Positions 32,710 to 45,725 of a DNA stretch of 64,000 nt are shown in pieces. The stretch comes from Strigamia acuminata (Eukaryota; Arthropoda; Chilopoda; Geophilomorpha; Linotaeniidae). A model generated the notes under the pieces. It was not told where the DNA came from. It did no database searches and saw only the letters and a list, made by a program, of their open reading frames with translations. Each line of letters begins with the position of its first letter. Positions within the stretch are counted from its first letter, which is position 1. The position numbers were made by a program, and so were the translations under genes. Location of the stretch: assembly GCA_949358305.1 (NCBI GenBank), contig OX442315.1, positions 13,728,427 to 13,792,426 of the forward strand, given 5' to 3'.

Positions 32710-33260
32710 AGCTTAGTACTCATAAGATCATCTGCTAACAGAAGTGTATTCCCACAGACTTTTCTGTTTATAGACTTGATAAAAAAGCCTATCAGAATCA
32801 TCTGGTAGCAGAACGTGTGCCAGTCTGTCACACTAGAGTGTTTGTGGTACTCACAGCTCTATGCAACGGAAAAGAAATGGTGAATGGCCATGCAAAAGAA
32901 ACAAGATCGATGCCAATAAAAATTTTTAAGGCTACTTTTGGAGTTAGGATGAATAGGATTGCTAATTTGTTTTTAATTTTTAATTTTATTTATTAACTAA
33001 TGATGTATTTTTATAAATAGAATATACAATTGTTTGCATCTGTTGGCAGAACTGATTGCTGCCATATTCGAAACCAGTTACAAAAAATTACGAACGGTCA
33101 CAAATTGTCAAGATCGATCGCTACTTTCTGTGCCACATAAGATTCTGTACGTGGAAATAAACATCAGCATTCCGTAGTATCGACAGGGCAGAAAGTTAAT
33201 TTAAAATTTCTGTGGACAGACTGGTTTCCTATGTAGGAAACTGCTTATGAGTACTAAGCT
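32710..33260. mobile_element. Harbinger-like MITE, copy 3
   Basis: The 10,057-bp shifted counterpart of 22653-23203, with a few substitutions such as TTTTTAAGGC for TTTTTACGGC. Confidence 0.8.
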
Positions 33261-33794
33261 TTAGGGCGAATTCTTTGGACTTTGACCTCGATTTCAATTC
33301 TTTTTTCTGTTGGCCATATTGACATGCAGTTTATCTGAATAATTTCTTATCAGGAAGTGAGTACATTAATGCATTCATTTCCTGATAAGAAATTGTTTGC
33401 AGATTTATTACAATTTCATTAAACAATGCATGTTCTCTTTTCTAGACGCCTTTTTGGGTTAAGAACTAGTTCTGGAATTAAGAGAACTTGATTCAGAACA
33501 CACAAGTGACAACTAACTGCACATGCTCAAGATTTACTAAAATAACCAATGCAGTAACAAAATTTTTATAATCAGCTTTTCACAGTTTGAAATTGAATGC
33601 ACCTAATGTAAATAACATGAACAGGCCTAAACGCAATCAAAAAGCCCATTTTAGAACGTCACAGCGTCAGCAGCTGTAAAACAATAAGAACAACTAAACA
33701 AACAGAATCAGTTTGAACGTTCCTCGTTGAATCTTAATCTCCACATATCAGCAACTTTTTTTAGCTAAAAAATCTTCAATTTCTTACCAAATCT

Positions 33795-35166
33795 TTATTG
33801 ATATTCACTCCCTTTAAACCACTCTCTCAAAATGGATTTCCACTTCCGTCCTCTTCTGCCACCTCTATGATGCCCTCTATGATGAGTAGTAACTAAAACA
33901 AACAAACATTCAACACATTATTAATAACCCAAAATTAACCAACAAAAAAAAATGTAAAACAAAAATCACTGACACAACCCTACACAATTCAACCCATTTC
34001 ATGCAACGCAAATAAAATTTATTTACGCAATTAAAATTAAAATGACTAAGGAGTTTCATTAAATGAGCGATTAGTTGATTACTTTGATTACGTTGATTAG
34101 TCGATTACTTGATGTGTCATGTGACTGGATTCAACCAATTCTGAGAATAATCATTTCATCAAATAAGCAACTAAGCAACTAATCAGGTAATCATCTCAAA
34201 CCATGATAATTGAGTGATTATGATTATTGCAGTAATCAACCAATCACAATAATAGCTCATTTAATGAAACCCCTTATTAATTCAAATAATAATTTAAGAC
34301 GTCACAGCACAGCCAGCCAGCCGTAAAACAACAAGCAAAAACTGAACAAAACTGAACAAAACAAACAGAATCAGTTTAAACTTCTCAAATTGAATCCAAA
34401 TCTCTACGTCAGCAATTTTTGTTTTTAAACTAAAAAATCTTTAATTTCTTACCTCCCTCATCAAGGCTTTTACCACGAGGGCCTGTTGTGGGGCATAACA
34501 CAGCATTGGCATTAGCATTAGCATTATTATTAGTATTACTATTAGTATTACTATTACTATTAGTATTACTATTTTTATTATTATTAACTACAATAATACG
34601 CTTTTGGGCCCGGCCCTTAATCGGGGGGCACTTCACAATCTCTGGTGGGGGGCATGCCACAGCATTAGCATTAGCATTAGCATTATTATTACTATTAGTA
34701 TTACTATTACTATTAGTATTACTATTATCATTTGTATTAACTACAACAATACGCTTAGGCTTAGCGGCCCGGCCCTTAACCGGGGCGCAATTCACATTAT
34801 TATTATTATTTTTATTATCATTATTATTAGTATTAGTATTCTTATTATTATTATTATTATTAATAACAACAGCACGCCTAGCACGCCCGGAAACAACAGT
34901 TCCTGATGGACCAGTTTTTCGTTCAACTTGGCTTTCATCCTTTCCGGCATTAGGATTGGTTATCTCGCGAGCCTCAGGTGCCCCAGCATTTCCAGACCCC
35001 CCTGCTGCTCCTCTCTGACGCTTATTCACTGTACTTTGAGACAAAGTATTGTGGATAAACAAGGAAATCATTAAGAAAGTAATTTGCAACTGTAAAATAA
35101 TGAGAATTTGAGACAATGTGTGAGTTTTTTTGGTTTTGTAGTTAATGTTTGAGTTACCTTGACCAT
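33795..35166 (-). CDS. Poly-asparagine secreted protein, array gene 4 (duplicate of gene 2)
   Basis: Exons 35158-35166, 35089-34453 and 33892-33795, the same structure as gene 2. The main exon encodes the identical sequence, including every interrupted Asn block. The last exon has one change near its end, EYQ for EYR, and lies in the part of the duplication that shows substitutions. The alternative last exon is 32474-32452. Upstream module 35310-35359. Confidence 0.65.
34049..34275. mobile_element. Tc1/mariner-type MITE, copy 3
   Basis: Duplicate of 23992-24218 with substitutions in the right half (AATAGCTCAT for AATCGCTCAT). Confidence 0.75.
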
Positions 35167-35607
35167 TTTGCGGCTAGAAATGAAGATATGTTGTGTTATT
35201 GTTGATATTAGGTGCGTTCAGATTCAGAGTTGAATGTTGATGACAAAGCGACGGAATTTTTTTTAGTTTGCTTTGCTTAGTAAAGGAATTCAGTTTATGT
35301 GGCGGTGGAGAATCAGTTTACACAATACATCCTTTATCATAGCTATTATATTGTTAAGTCCTGCTGAAAACAATTCATTCAAATGTTAGTTATGGGTTTA
35401 TTTTAAGTGCTTATATTAATTGCCGGATGAAGTCGAATTCAAAGATTCTGTTTGACGAGAATGTGTGTGAGAATATTTCGTTTTTTTTTCTTGTTTTGTT
35501 TTATAAATAAAAGGCAATTTAAATTCTAAAATTCCTCCATTTCAATTCAATTTACTGATAATGGCCCATTTGTTTGAGCAATATTAAGCTTTTGTTTGCA
35601 TTTTTTG

Positions 35608-35784
35608 ATGGTGGATGCCTCACCTGCAAGCATCGTAACAATAGGAATTGTGGCAGCCATTTTGAATTTGGTTGTAAAAAATGAAATTAAGCATAAAACA
35701 TTTAACAAAACCCACTCAAGCATTATGGTTTGGAGGTTTTTGATGATGGTTTATGTAGTGGCACTTCATTATATTTTGGGTTAA
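35608..35784 (+). CDS. Candidate membrane microprotein, copy 4
   Basis: Identical to copy 2 at 25551-25727, within the identical part of the duplication. Confidence 0.33.
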   Translation: MVDASPASIVTIGIVAAILNLVVKNEIKHKTFNKTHSSIMVWRFLMMVYVVALHYILG

Positions 35785-36131
35785 TTGTATTAATAAAATT
35801 AAATAAAAATAAGCATTAATATTATTTTATTTTCATTATGTTTATATTTTTGGTAATTTGATCCCAGGAATCTATCATCCTTGGTTTATGGCTATGTCTT
35901 GTTTAAGCAACCAAATGCCAGAAGTATTGCGACCCATTTCTAGGTGACAAGACGGGCCCACTATTTGTATCTAACATGCATTTAACATTATATTTACTAA
36001 ACGTGTTAAATATAAATTTACACTTCATATTTACTTGAATTTAAATTTTGTAAATTTCAAGCAGTGTCTGAAGGGCGTCGTGTCTACAAGTGAGTTGTTT
36101 TTATTGTGCCCCACAAAAAATCTGCTGAAGC

Positions 36132-37932
36132 TCGAGTGTTCTTCACTCCAATGCACGTCACTTGTATCTTGTTAATTTGTGACACTGCCTTTCGGCAGCA
36201 CCACCTATATTATTACTTTGAATAAACTAGTCAGTTATGTAAATCTCAGCAGCACCAACGGTCACGTTATTTTACATGCTCCATTACAGTTTTAATATTT
36301 AGTCAAGATAGACTAATTGGCGACGAGATGGAACACCAATCCATGCTACAGAATCGATTTTTGCAAAACTGGTGAATTTTGGATACTTTTTGGACACTTT
36401 TCGGACGACTGACCACGCTGACCACGCTGACCACACGTTAGGTTTAACACTGTTCCGGTGTTCTCAAGAAATCGCTTAAAATTCGTGTTGAGTGCTGTTT
36501 CGGACCCTTGACCACGCCTTGACCACGCCGTGACCATGCTGTTAGGCCTACTTCCATGTAAGCCTTTTTCATGCAAAACTTCTGTGATCGCTTCAAGTAT
36601 CGGTTCACTGCAACCATATTGCATCAAGAATAACTGGACCCACTACATTGACCAGTTGGACTGCTTTTTCGTGTGCAGTGGCATCACCAATGACACGAAG
36701 AAAGTGGTTGTTTTGCTGTGCATCGTCGACGGGTTGCCGTACACACGTCTGGCTAACCTGTTTTCCAATGAAGCTTGTGCAGATGACGTTCGCTGCCCTC
36801 GCCACGTTGAAGGCCGATTAACAGCACTCAAAACCCCTCCTCGCGGTTGACATTTCAACACCCGAGTGCAGGGACAGGTGGAATCCGCTGCAGATTTCGC
36901 CATTTCGTTGCAGCTGCGTTCGGAGCACTGCAACTATTCTGATCAACTCCACAGGTTGAGTTGTGTCTACATTCAGCAAACCATCATCAGTCAGTCTGAA
37001 ATGAAGTTCGCTCATGCTCACCAGTCAGCCATTCAGCAAACCATCATCAGTCAGTCTGAAATGAAGTTCGCTCATGCTCACCAGTCAGCCATTCAGCAAA
37101 CCATCATCAGTCAGTCTGAAATGAAGTTTGCTCAGGCTCACCAGTCAGCCATTCAGATGGAATTCGCCTCATGTGCAGTCTCCGACAGCTATACACATTC
37201 GACCACGGTTGCCTCAGCGCGGAAAATCACTGGTCACAACCGCAGACGTCATTTGGGTACCGTAGTTTCTTCAATACCCAGTGTCCGTTTCGGGACCAGC
37301 CGAAGTCGTCGAATCCTTGTGCCGGCGTCTGCATCGCAGGTGATGTCACGGACCATCGTTGGTCTAGCCGCACTTTTCGCCCATCAAAATGCTACCACAC
37401 ACATTGGGCATGGGGTCACATTTAGCCCTCTGTTGTTCGGGCTTCTTGTGAGGGGAGGAGAGAGTCATTCCGACTTCCTTACCGTCTCCCGTCTAGCTGC
37501 TAATTCATCAAGCTAATTCATTCAATTATTGTTCATGTAACATGTTAGCATTTCACTGTTTAATTGCATTCATTGTTGGAATCAAAATTCATGTTATGTT
37601 CAATTTTACAAATTCCATTTCGTGCATAATTCAGTTGTTTTAAAATCCAAGTATTTTATTGTTCAATTTAAATTTACATTTCATGTTAATTTTTATCCTT
37701 TTGAATTTACTAATTGCTCCCCTTGTGTGTTCACAATTGAGGGGATGCTGGAGTGTTCTTCACTCCAATGCACGTCACTTGTATCTTGTTAATTTGTGAC
37801 ACTGCCTTTCGGCAGCGCCACCTATATTATTACTTTGAATAAACTAGTCAGTTATGTAAATCTAAGCAGCACCAACGGTCACGTTATTTTACATGCTCCA
37901 TTACAGTTTTAATATTTAGTCAAGATAGACTA
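36132..37932 (+). mobile_element. Non-autonomous LTR element, copy 2
   Basis: Duplicate of 26075-27875. It carries the same three LTR-LTR differences and the same GAAGC flanks, so it arose by segmental duplication and not by a second transposition. Confidence 0.85.
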
Positions 37933-38425
37933 GAAGCTCCACCAGTGAAGGGCGCCCCAATGTTTCTGTTTGCTACAACTAGATGGCATCACTTCTCAAC
38001 GTAGTAATTGCATTACAAATGACAAAATTACCAAATAAACAAATAAGTAATTTTTATATTAATGATTCTAATAATATACAACGAAACAAATTCCCCCAAA
38101 TGACACGAAATCAGGAATAAAAAGGTATTTAACAAAAACTTGCAATCTGGAATTCTTGCTTATCTTCTAAAATTCTTGCTAACTGAAACAAACAAATAAT
38201 TAATACATTTTCAATTAATCAAAATTACACAACAAAAAAATAAAAAAATTAAATTGCTACCACAAACCCGCAAAATTTAATTTTATACCTATTTCATTCA
38301 ATAGGTGCGTTTAATTTCAAATTCTTCCCATTCTCTCCCTTTTTTCTCCGGTGGAAATGATGTAAAACGTGTCATAATTTTGAGAATTGGATTATTGAAA
38401 AACCGATTCTCATAATTCACATTTA

Positions 38426-39533
38426 AGCTCATAAGTAGAGACTGGATAAATGCACAAATGCATGCAATATATTTTTATTCAATATAAAGCCAAAATCTGC
38501 TATAAATGCATATTTTCCGAAAATCGGAAATAAATGTGTAAATAGCAGTTTTTGTGCTACGAAAATGATACGTACAATCGTACATGATACGTTTTGCTTA
38601 CGTGTAGGTTTTTTCTCTATTTAAATACTGACATTGTATTTCATTTCATTTACAACAGTACCGAAAGTTGTTAGTTCGAGATCTACACGGGAACAGTTAA
38701 ACTCGTACGTAACGTTTTTTGCTATAAGTACACAACCGATTCAATTCCTGACGAATCAACAATTCGAAAAAATTATTTGCCGGCGTATTTCACATCCCAA
38801 ATTAATGGCATTCGAGAGAACTTGTGTAGAAAACATGTTTGGGTGTCAATAGATGAAACAACCGACAAACTTGGTTGGTATATGGCGCTCTTCGTTGTTG
38901 AACGGTTTTTTTCACAATTTAAGTCTGTGCTTACTGACGAGCGACACAATTTTACTACAAAACACTTAGAAATGGCTCTGATTTTTTATTGCAACAAATT
39001 ATTTCACTGAAATAAATTTTTTTATTTTGCAGATTTTACTGTTTTTCGCATAAAATGATTTTTTCAGTGCATATTTTATGTGCATAAAATGAATTTTATT
39101 TCATATATATCATTCATATATATCTGGTTTCTACTCATAAGATAACTCATAAGATCATCTGCTAACAGAAGTGTATTCCCACAGACTTTTCTGTTTATAG
39201 ACTTGATAAAAAAGCCTATCAGAATCATCTGGTAGCAGAACTTGTGCCAGTCTGTCACACCAGACTTTTTGTGGTACTCACAGCTCTACGCAACGTAAAA
39301 GAAATGGTGAATGGCCATGAAAAAGAAACAAGATGGATGCCAATAAAAATTTTTAAGAATACTTTTGGAGTTAGGATGGATAGGATTGGTAATTTGTTTT
39401 TAATTTTTAATTTTATTTATTAACTAATGATCTATTTTTATAAATAGAATATACAATTGTTAGCATTTGTTGGCAGAACTGATTGGTGCCATACTGGTTT
39501 CCTATGTAGGAAACTGCTTATGAGTACTAAGCT
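38426..39533. mobile_element. Harbinger-like MITE with nested hAT element, copy 4
   Basis: Duplicate of 28369-29476. The nested 698-bp hAT element is at 38436-39133 with the same CTCATAAG flanks. Confidence 0.7.
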
Positions 39534-40065
39534 TTAGGACGAATTCTTTAGACTTTGACCTCGATTTCAATTCTTTTTTCTGTTGGCCATATTGACATGC
39601 AGTTTATCTGAATAATTTCTTATCGGGAAGTGAGTACATTAATGCATTCATTTCCTGATAAGAAATTGTTTGCAGATTTATTACAATTATATTAAACAAT
39701 GCATGTTCTCTTTTCTAGACGCCTTTTTGGATTAAGAACTAGTTCTGGAATCAAGAGAACTTGATTCAGAACACACAAGTGACAACTAACTGCACATGCT
39801 TAAGATTTACTAGAATAACCGATCCAGTAACAAAATTTTTATAATCGGCTTTTCAGTTTGAAATTGAATGCACCTAATGTAAATAACATGAGCAGGCCTA
39901 ATCGCAATCAAAAAGGCCATTTTAGAACGTCACAGTGTCAGCAGCTGTAAAACAATAAGAAAAACTAAACAAGCAGAAACAGTTTGAACCTTCCTCATTG
40001 AATCTCAATCTCCACATATCAGTAGCTTTTTTTAGCTAAAAAATCTTCAATTTCTTACCAAACCT

Positions 40066-40735
40066 TTATCGATATTCACTCCCTTTAAACCACTCTCTCA
40101 AAATGGAATTCCACTTCCATCCTCTTCTGCCACCTCTATGATGCCCTCTATGATGAGTAGTAACTAAAACAAACAAACATTCAACACATTATTAATAACC
40201 CAAAATTAACCAACAAAAAAAAAGTAAAACAAAAATCACTGACACAACCCTACATAATTCAACCAATTTAATGCAACACAAATAAAATTTATTTACGCAA
40301 TCAAAATTAAAATGACTAAAGAGTTTTATTAAATGAGCGATTAGTTGATTACTTTGATTACGTTGATTAGTCGATTACTTCATCATCCCAAACCATGATA
40401 ATTGAGTGATTATGATTATTGCAGTAATCAACTAATCACAATAATCGCTCATTTAATGAAACCCCTTATTAATTCAAATAATAATTTAATACGTCACAGC
40501 ACAGCCAGCCAGCCGTAAAACAACAAGCAAAAACTGAACAAAACTGAACAAAACAAACAGAATCAATTTAAACTTCTCAAATTGAATCCAAATCTCTACG
40601 TCAGCAATTTTTATTTTTAAACTAAAAAAATCTTTAATTTCTTACCTCCTGCTTTTTTGCCTTTGCCTTTCCAACTACCTCCCTCACCCCCATCAAGGCT
40701 TTTACCCCGAGGGACTGTTGGGGGGCATGCCACGG

Positions 40736-40787
<52 letters not shown>

Positions 40788-40843
40788 AATAGCACGCTTA
40801 CTGCCGATCTTTCCCTTAGCCGGGGCTGTTGGGACGCACTTCA

Positions 40844-40898
<55 letters not shown>

Positions 40899-41218
40899 AA
40901 CAACAACACCCCTAGCACCCCCGGGAAAAACAGTCCCTGATGGACCAGTTTTTCCTTCAACTTGGATTTCATTCTTTCCGGCATTAGGATCGGTTATCTC
41001 GCGAGCCTCAAGTGCCCCAGCATTTCCAGACCCACCAGGTGCCCCAGGGGACCCTGCTGCTCCTCTCTGACGCTTATTCACTGTTCTTTGAGTCAAAGTA
41101 TTGTGGACAAACAAGGAAATCAATAAGAAAGTAATTTGCAACTGTAAAATAATGAGAATTTGAGACAATGTGTGAGTTTTTGTGGTTTTGTAGTCAATGT
41201 TTTAGTTACCTTGACCAT
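40066..41218 (-). CDS. Poly-asparagine secreted protein, array gene 5 (duplicate of gene 3)
   Basis: Exons 41210-41218, 41141-40646 and 40163-40066; identical product to gene 3, including Asn run lengths. Microsatellite-like AAT runs usually change quickly, so equal lengths argue for a very recent duplication or an assembly duplicate. Just upstream of the start the sequence departs from gene 3 (TTTTGCCGC against TTTTGCAGC), marking the duplication edge. The alternative last exon is 38182-38160. Upstream module 41353-41402. Confidence 0.65.
40319..40466. mobile_element. Tc1/mariner-type MITE, shortened copy 4
   Basis: Duplicate of 30262-30409. Confidence 0.7.
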
Positions 41219-41651
41219 TTTGCCGCTAGAAATGAAGATATGTTGTGTTATTGTTGGTGCGTTCAAATTCAATGTTGAATGTTGATGACAAAGCGAAGGA
41301 ATTTTTTTAGTTTGTTTTGCTTAGTAAAGGAATTCAGTTTATGTGGCGGTGGAGAATCAGTTTACACAATACATCCTTTATCATAGCTATTACATTGGTA
41401 AGTCCTGCTGCAAACAGTTCATTCAAATGTTAGTTATGGCTTTATTTTAAGTACTTATATTAATTGCTGGATGCAGTCGAATTCAAAGATTCTGTTTGAA
41501 GAGAATGTGTGTGAGAATATTTCGTTTTTTTTTCTTGTTTTGTTTTATAAATAAAAGACAATTTAAATTCTAAAATTCTTCTATTTTAATTCAATTAACT
41601 AATAATGGCCCATTAGTTTGAACAATATTAAGCTTTTGTTTGCATTTTGTG

Positions 41652-41828
41652 ATGGTGGATGCTTCACTTGCAAGCATCATAACAATAGGAATTGTCGCAG
41701 CCATTTTGAATTTGGTTGTAAAAAATAAAATCGAGCATAAAACATTTAACAAGAACCACTCAAGCGTTATGGTTTTGAGGTTTTTGATGATGGTTTATGT
41801 AGTGGCGCTACATTATATTTTGGGTTAA
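41652..41828 (+). CDS. Candidate membrane microprotein, copy 5
   Basis: 58 codons, MVDASLASIITIGIVAA at the start and the same VYVVALHYILG end. It is the most diverged of the five array copies but still open. Substitutions against copy 2 include conservative changes in the hydrophobic part. Confidence 0.37.
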   Translation: MVDASLASIITIGIVAAILNLVVKNKIEHKTFNKNHSSVMVLRFLMMVYVVALHYILG

Positions 41829-41996
41829 TTGTATTAATAAAATTAAACAAAAATAAGCATTAATATTATTTTATTTTCATTGTTTTTATATTTTTGGTAA
41901 TTTGATCCCAGGATTCTATGATCCTGGATTTATGGCTATGTCTTGTTTAAGCAACCAAATGCCAGAACACATTTCATGATTTTCCTTTATTTAGAT

Positions 41997-42270
41997 CAGG
42001 AGTTCTCAAACTTTTTAGTATTGCGATTGCGACCCATTTCTAGGTGACAAGACGAGCACACTATTTATATTTAACATACATTTAACATTTTCTTTACTTA
42101 ACGTGTTAAATATAAATTTACACTTCATATTTACTTGAATTTAAATTTTATAAATGTCAAGCAGTGTCTAGAGGGCGTCGTGCCTACAAGTCAGTTGTTT
42201 TTATTGCGCCTCACCAAAAATCAGCTCAAGCCCCACCAGTGAAGTGCACCTCACAGTTTGAGAAATGCTG
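41997..42270. mobile_element. hAT MITE, copy 3
   Basis: Starts CAGGAGTTCTCAAACT and ends with the inverted CAGCATTTCTCAAACT. Flanks are ATTTAGAT/ATTTAGAA. Confidence 0.8.
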
Positions 42271-42774
42271 ATTTAGAATACAGTATATAAATATGTGGCA
42301 TCATCCAATGTTTCTGTTTGCTACAACTAGATGGCACCACTTCTCAAAGTAGTAATTGCATTGCAAAGGACAAAATTACCAAATAAACAAATAAGTAATT
42401 TTTATTTTAATGATTCTAATAATATACAACGAAACAAATTCCCCCAAATGACACGACATCAGGAATAAAAAGGTATTTAACAAAAACTTGAAAATTGGAA
42501 TTCTTGCTTATCTTCTCAAATTCTTGCTAACTGAAACAAACAAATAATTAATACATTTTCATTTAATCAAAATTACACAATAAAAAAATTAAAAAATTAA
42601 ATTGCTAACACAAACCCGCAAAATTTAATTTTATACCTATTTCATTCAATAATAGGTGCGTTTAGTTTCAAATTCTTCCCATTCTCTCCCTTTTCTCAGA
42701 TAGAAATGATGTAAAACGTGTCATAATTTTGAGAATTGGATTACTGAAAAACAGATTCTCATAATTCACATTTA

Positions 42775-44115
42775 AGCTTAGTACTCATAAGATCAGAAGT
42801 GTATGCCCACAGACTTTTCTGTGAATAAACTTGACAAAAAAGCTTACCAGAATCATCTGGTAGCAGAACTTATGCCAGTCTGTCACACCAGACTTTTTGT
42901 GGTACTCACAGCTCTACGCAACGGAAAAGAAATGGTGAATGACCATGAAAAAGAAACAAGATCGATGCCAATAAAATTTTTTAAGGCTACCGGTACTTTT
43001 GGAGTTAGGATGGATAGGATTGCTAATTTGTTTTTAATTTTTAATTTTATTTATAAACTAAGAATCTATTTTTATAAATAAAATATACAATTGTTTGCAT
43101 TTGTTGGCAGAACTGATTGCTGCCATATTCGAGACCGGATACAAAAAATTAAGGTGCTCACAAAAATATTATCACGGTGTTAAAATTTACCCAATTGTTG
43201 TGTTGGCAATGACAATGACGAGGAATTACAATGAAATCATGTTTATTATTAAATAATATTTCTATTTACACTGCTGCGCAATAATATTTTACTGAAATAT
43301 TGAAATTTCTGGCATTTGTAAATTTTTTACTTTTTTTACTTGCACAAAATTATTATCACTCTTTGTGAAAATTGCAGATTTATACATTTTCAATACCCTG
43401 TGATACCTCCTTTATGTTCAATTAGTCTATAAATTCAATCTTTTATCCATCAATTAGTTTTGAAAGAACCATTTGATCAATTTCTTCCCACCAATGTTGC
43501 CTTGAATACATGGATGGGAGCATTACCTGTTGAAAGATGGCCTTTTGTCCAGCAATTCTTATCATCCAGGGCTTTAAATGGGAATTAAACCCATCTTAAT
43601 ACTTATCGGAATACATCCTACCAGAAATAAAGACAAGGGTGGTCTTTCTCTTACAGCGGAATGCACCCCAAACCTTAACATTTCCACCACGTCCAACTCA
43701 TTTTGAAAACACTTCCGTGTTCCTTACCAAATCATGCCAGTAATGTTGGCAACCATCAGATCTGTCCATTTTGAACTTTCACAGCAGTGTAAATAGAAAT
43801 ATTATTTAATAACAAACATGATTTCATTGTAATTCCTCGTTATTATCATTGCCAACACAATAATTGGGTAAATTTTAACACCTTACGACTGGTCACAAAT
43901 TGTCAAGATCGATCGGTACTTTCTGTGCCTGGAAACAAACATCAGCATTCCGTAGTATCGACATGCCAGAAAGTTAATTTTTTATGTCACAGAACATATC
44001 TCACAGACATTCCAAGACTGGAATGAAATTTGTGAGTACCAGTTTTTTTCTGTAGGCAAAATGTCTGTGGGCAGACTGGTTTCCTACGTCGGAAACTGCT
44101 TATGAGTAGTAAGCT
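42775..44115. mobile_element. Harbinger-like MITE carrying a nested Tc1 element, copy 5
   Basis: TTA on both sides, with left end AGCTTAGTACTCATAAG and right end CTTATGAGTAGTAAGCT (one mismatch). A 92-codon open frame at 42803-43081 has no recognised domain. Confidence 0.75.
43152..43883 (-). mobile_element. Decayed Tc1/mariner (Tc3-like) transposon with long inverted repeats
   Basis: 732 bp with TA on each side; the other units show the empty site AATTACGAAC with a single TA. The terminal repeats are over 90 bp with gaps (AGGTGTTAAAATTTACCCAA at the right end, inverted). Minus-strand frames hold transposase relics such as NAPIHVFKATL, matching the QDNAPIHxS motif of Tc1/Tc3 transposases. 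Many stops; not functional. Confidence 0.75.
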
Positions 44116-44627
44116 TTAGGACGAATTCTTTGGACTTTGACCTCAATTTCAATTTTTCTGTTGGCCATATTGACATGCAGAGGTAAGGTAAGTTTATCTG
44201 AATAATTTATCAGGAAGTGAGTACATTAATGCATTCATTTCTTGATAAGAAATTGTTTCCAGATTTATTACAATTACATTAAACAATGCATGTTCTCTTT
44301 TCTAGACGCCTTTTGGGGTTAAGAACTAGTTCAGAACACAAGTGACAACTGCACATGCTCAAGATTTACCAGAATAACCGATCCAGTAAAAAAAATTTTA
44401 TAATTGGCTTTTCAGTTTGAATTTGAATGCACCTAATGTAAATAACATGAGCAGGCCTAATAGCAATCAAAAAGGCCATTTTAGAACGTCACAGTGTCAT
44501 CAGCTGTAAAACAATAAGAAAAACTAAACAAACAGAATCAGTTTGAACGTTCCTCGTCGAATCTTAATCTCCACATATCAGCGACTTTATTTAGCTAAAA
44601 AATCTTCAATTTCTTACCAAATCTTTA

Positions 44628-45566
44628 TCAATATTCACTCCCTTTAAACCACTCTCTCAAAATTCTGTCAACTCTATGTCCTCTTCTGCCACCTCTATGA
44701 TGCCCTCTATGATGAGTAGTAACTAAAACAAACAAACATTCAACTCATTATTAATAACCCAAAATTAACTAACAAAAAAAATGTAAAACAAAAATCACTG
44801 ACACAACCCTACACAATTCAGCCCATTTAATGCAACACAAATAAAATTTATTTACGCAATTAAAATTAAAATGACTAAGGAGTTTCATTAAATGAGCGAT
44901 TAGTTGATTACTTTGATTACGTTGATTAGTCGATTACTTGATGTGTCATGTGACTGGATTCAACCAATTCCGAGAATAATCATTTCATCAAATAATCAAC
45001 TAAGCAACTAATCAGGTAATCATCCCAAACCATGATAATTGAGTGATTATGATTATTGCAGTAATCAACTAATCACAATAATCGCTCATTTAATGAAACC
45101 CCTTATTAATTCAAATAATAATTTAAGGCGTCACAGCACAGCCAGCCAGCCGTAAAACAACAAGAAAAAACTGAACAAAACCGAACAAAACAAACCGAAT
45201 CAGTTTAAACTTCTCAAATTGAATCCAAATCTCCATGTCAGCAATTTTTGTTTTTAAACTAAAAAAAAATCTTCAATTTCTTACCTCCTGCGTTTTTGCC
45301 TTTGCCTTTCTTTCTCCCCTTCGAACCACCAGAACGACCTCCAACTCCACCTTTTCCTTTTTTACCTTTAGGCTTCGAACCTCCTTTTTCACCTTTAGGC
45401 TTCAAACTTCCTTTTTCACCTTTAGGCTTCAAACTTCCTTTTTCACCTTTAGGCTTCACACCTCCTTTTTCACCTGAAGGCTTCAAACCTTCTTTTTTAC
45501 CTCCCTTTCCTTTCTTACCTCCCTTACCCCCACCCGCAATCGGGGCTGTTGGGGGACACTCCACAA

Positions 45567-45597
<31 letters not shown>

Positions 45598-45671
45598 GTT
45601 ATTATTATTATTATTATTATTAACACGCCTAACAACCTTGTCCTTTTTCGTGGCTGTTGAGTTACACCCAG

Positions 45672-45725
<54 letters not shown>

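Larger units (their letters stand above)
21120..41222. repeat. 10,057-bp tandem duplication (two copies)
   Basis: Copy 1 runs from about 21120 to about 31165 and copy 2 from about 31166 to 41222. From about 24.3 to 31.16 kb every line I compared is identical to the line 10,057 bp further on. The left third (21.1-24.3 kb against 31.2-34.3 kb) has scattered substitutions and the ~40-bp deletion. Breakpoints fall in the conserved 5' region of array genes, as expected for unequal crossing-over. Confidence 0.85.
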
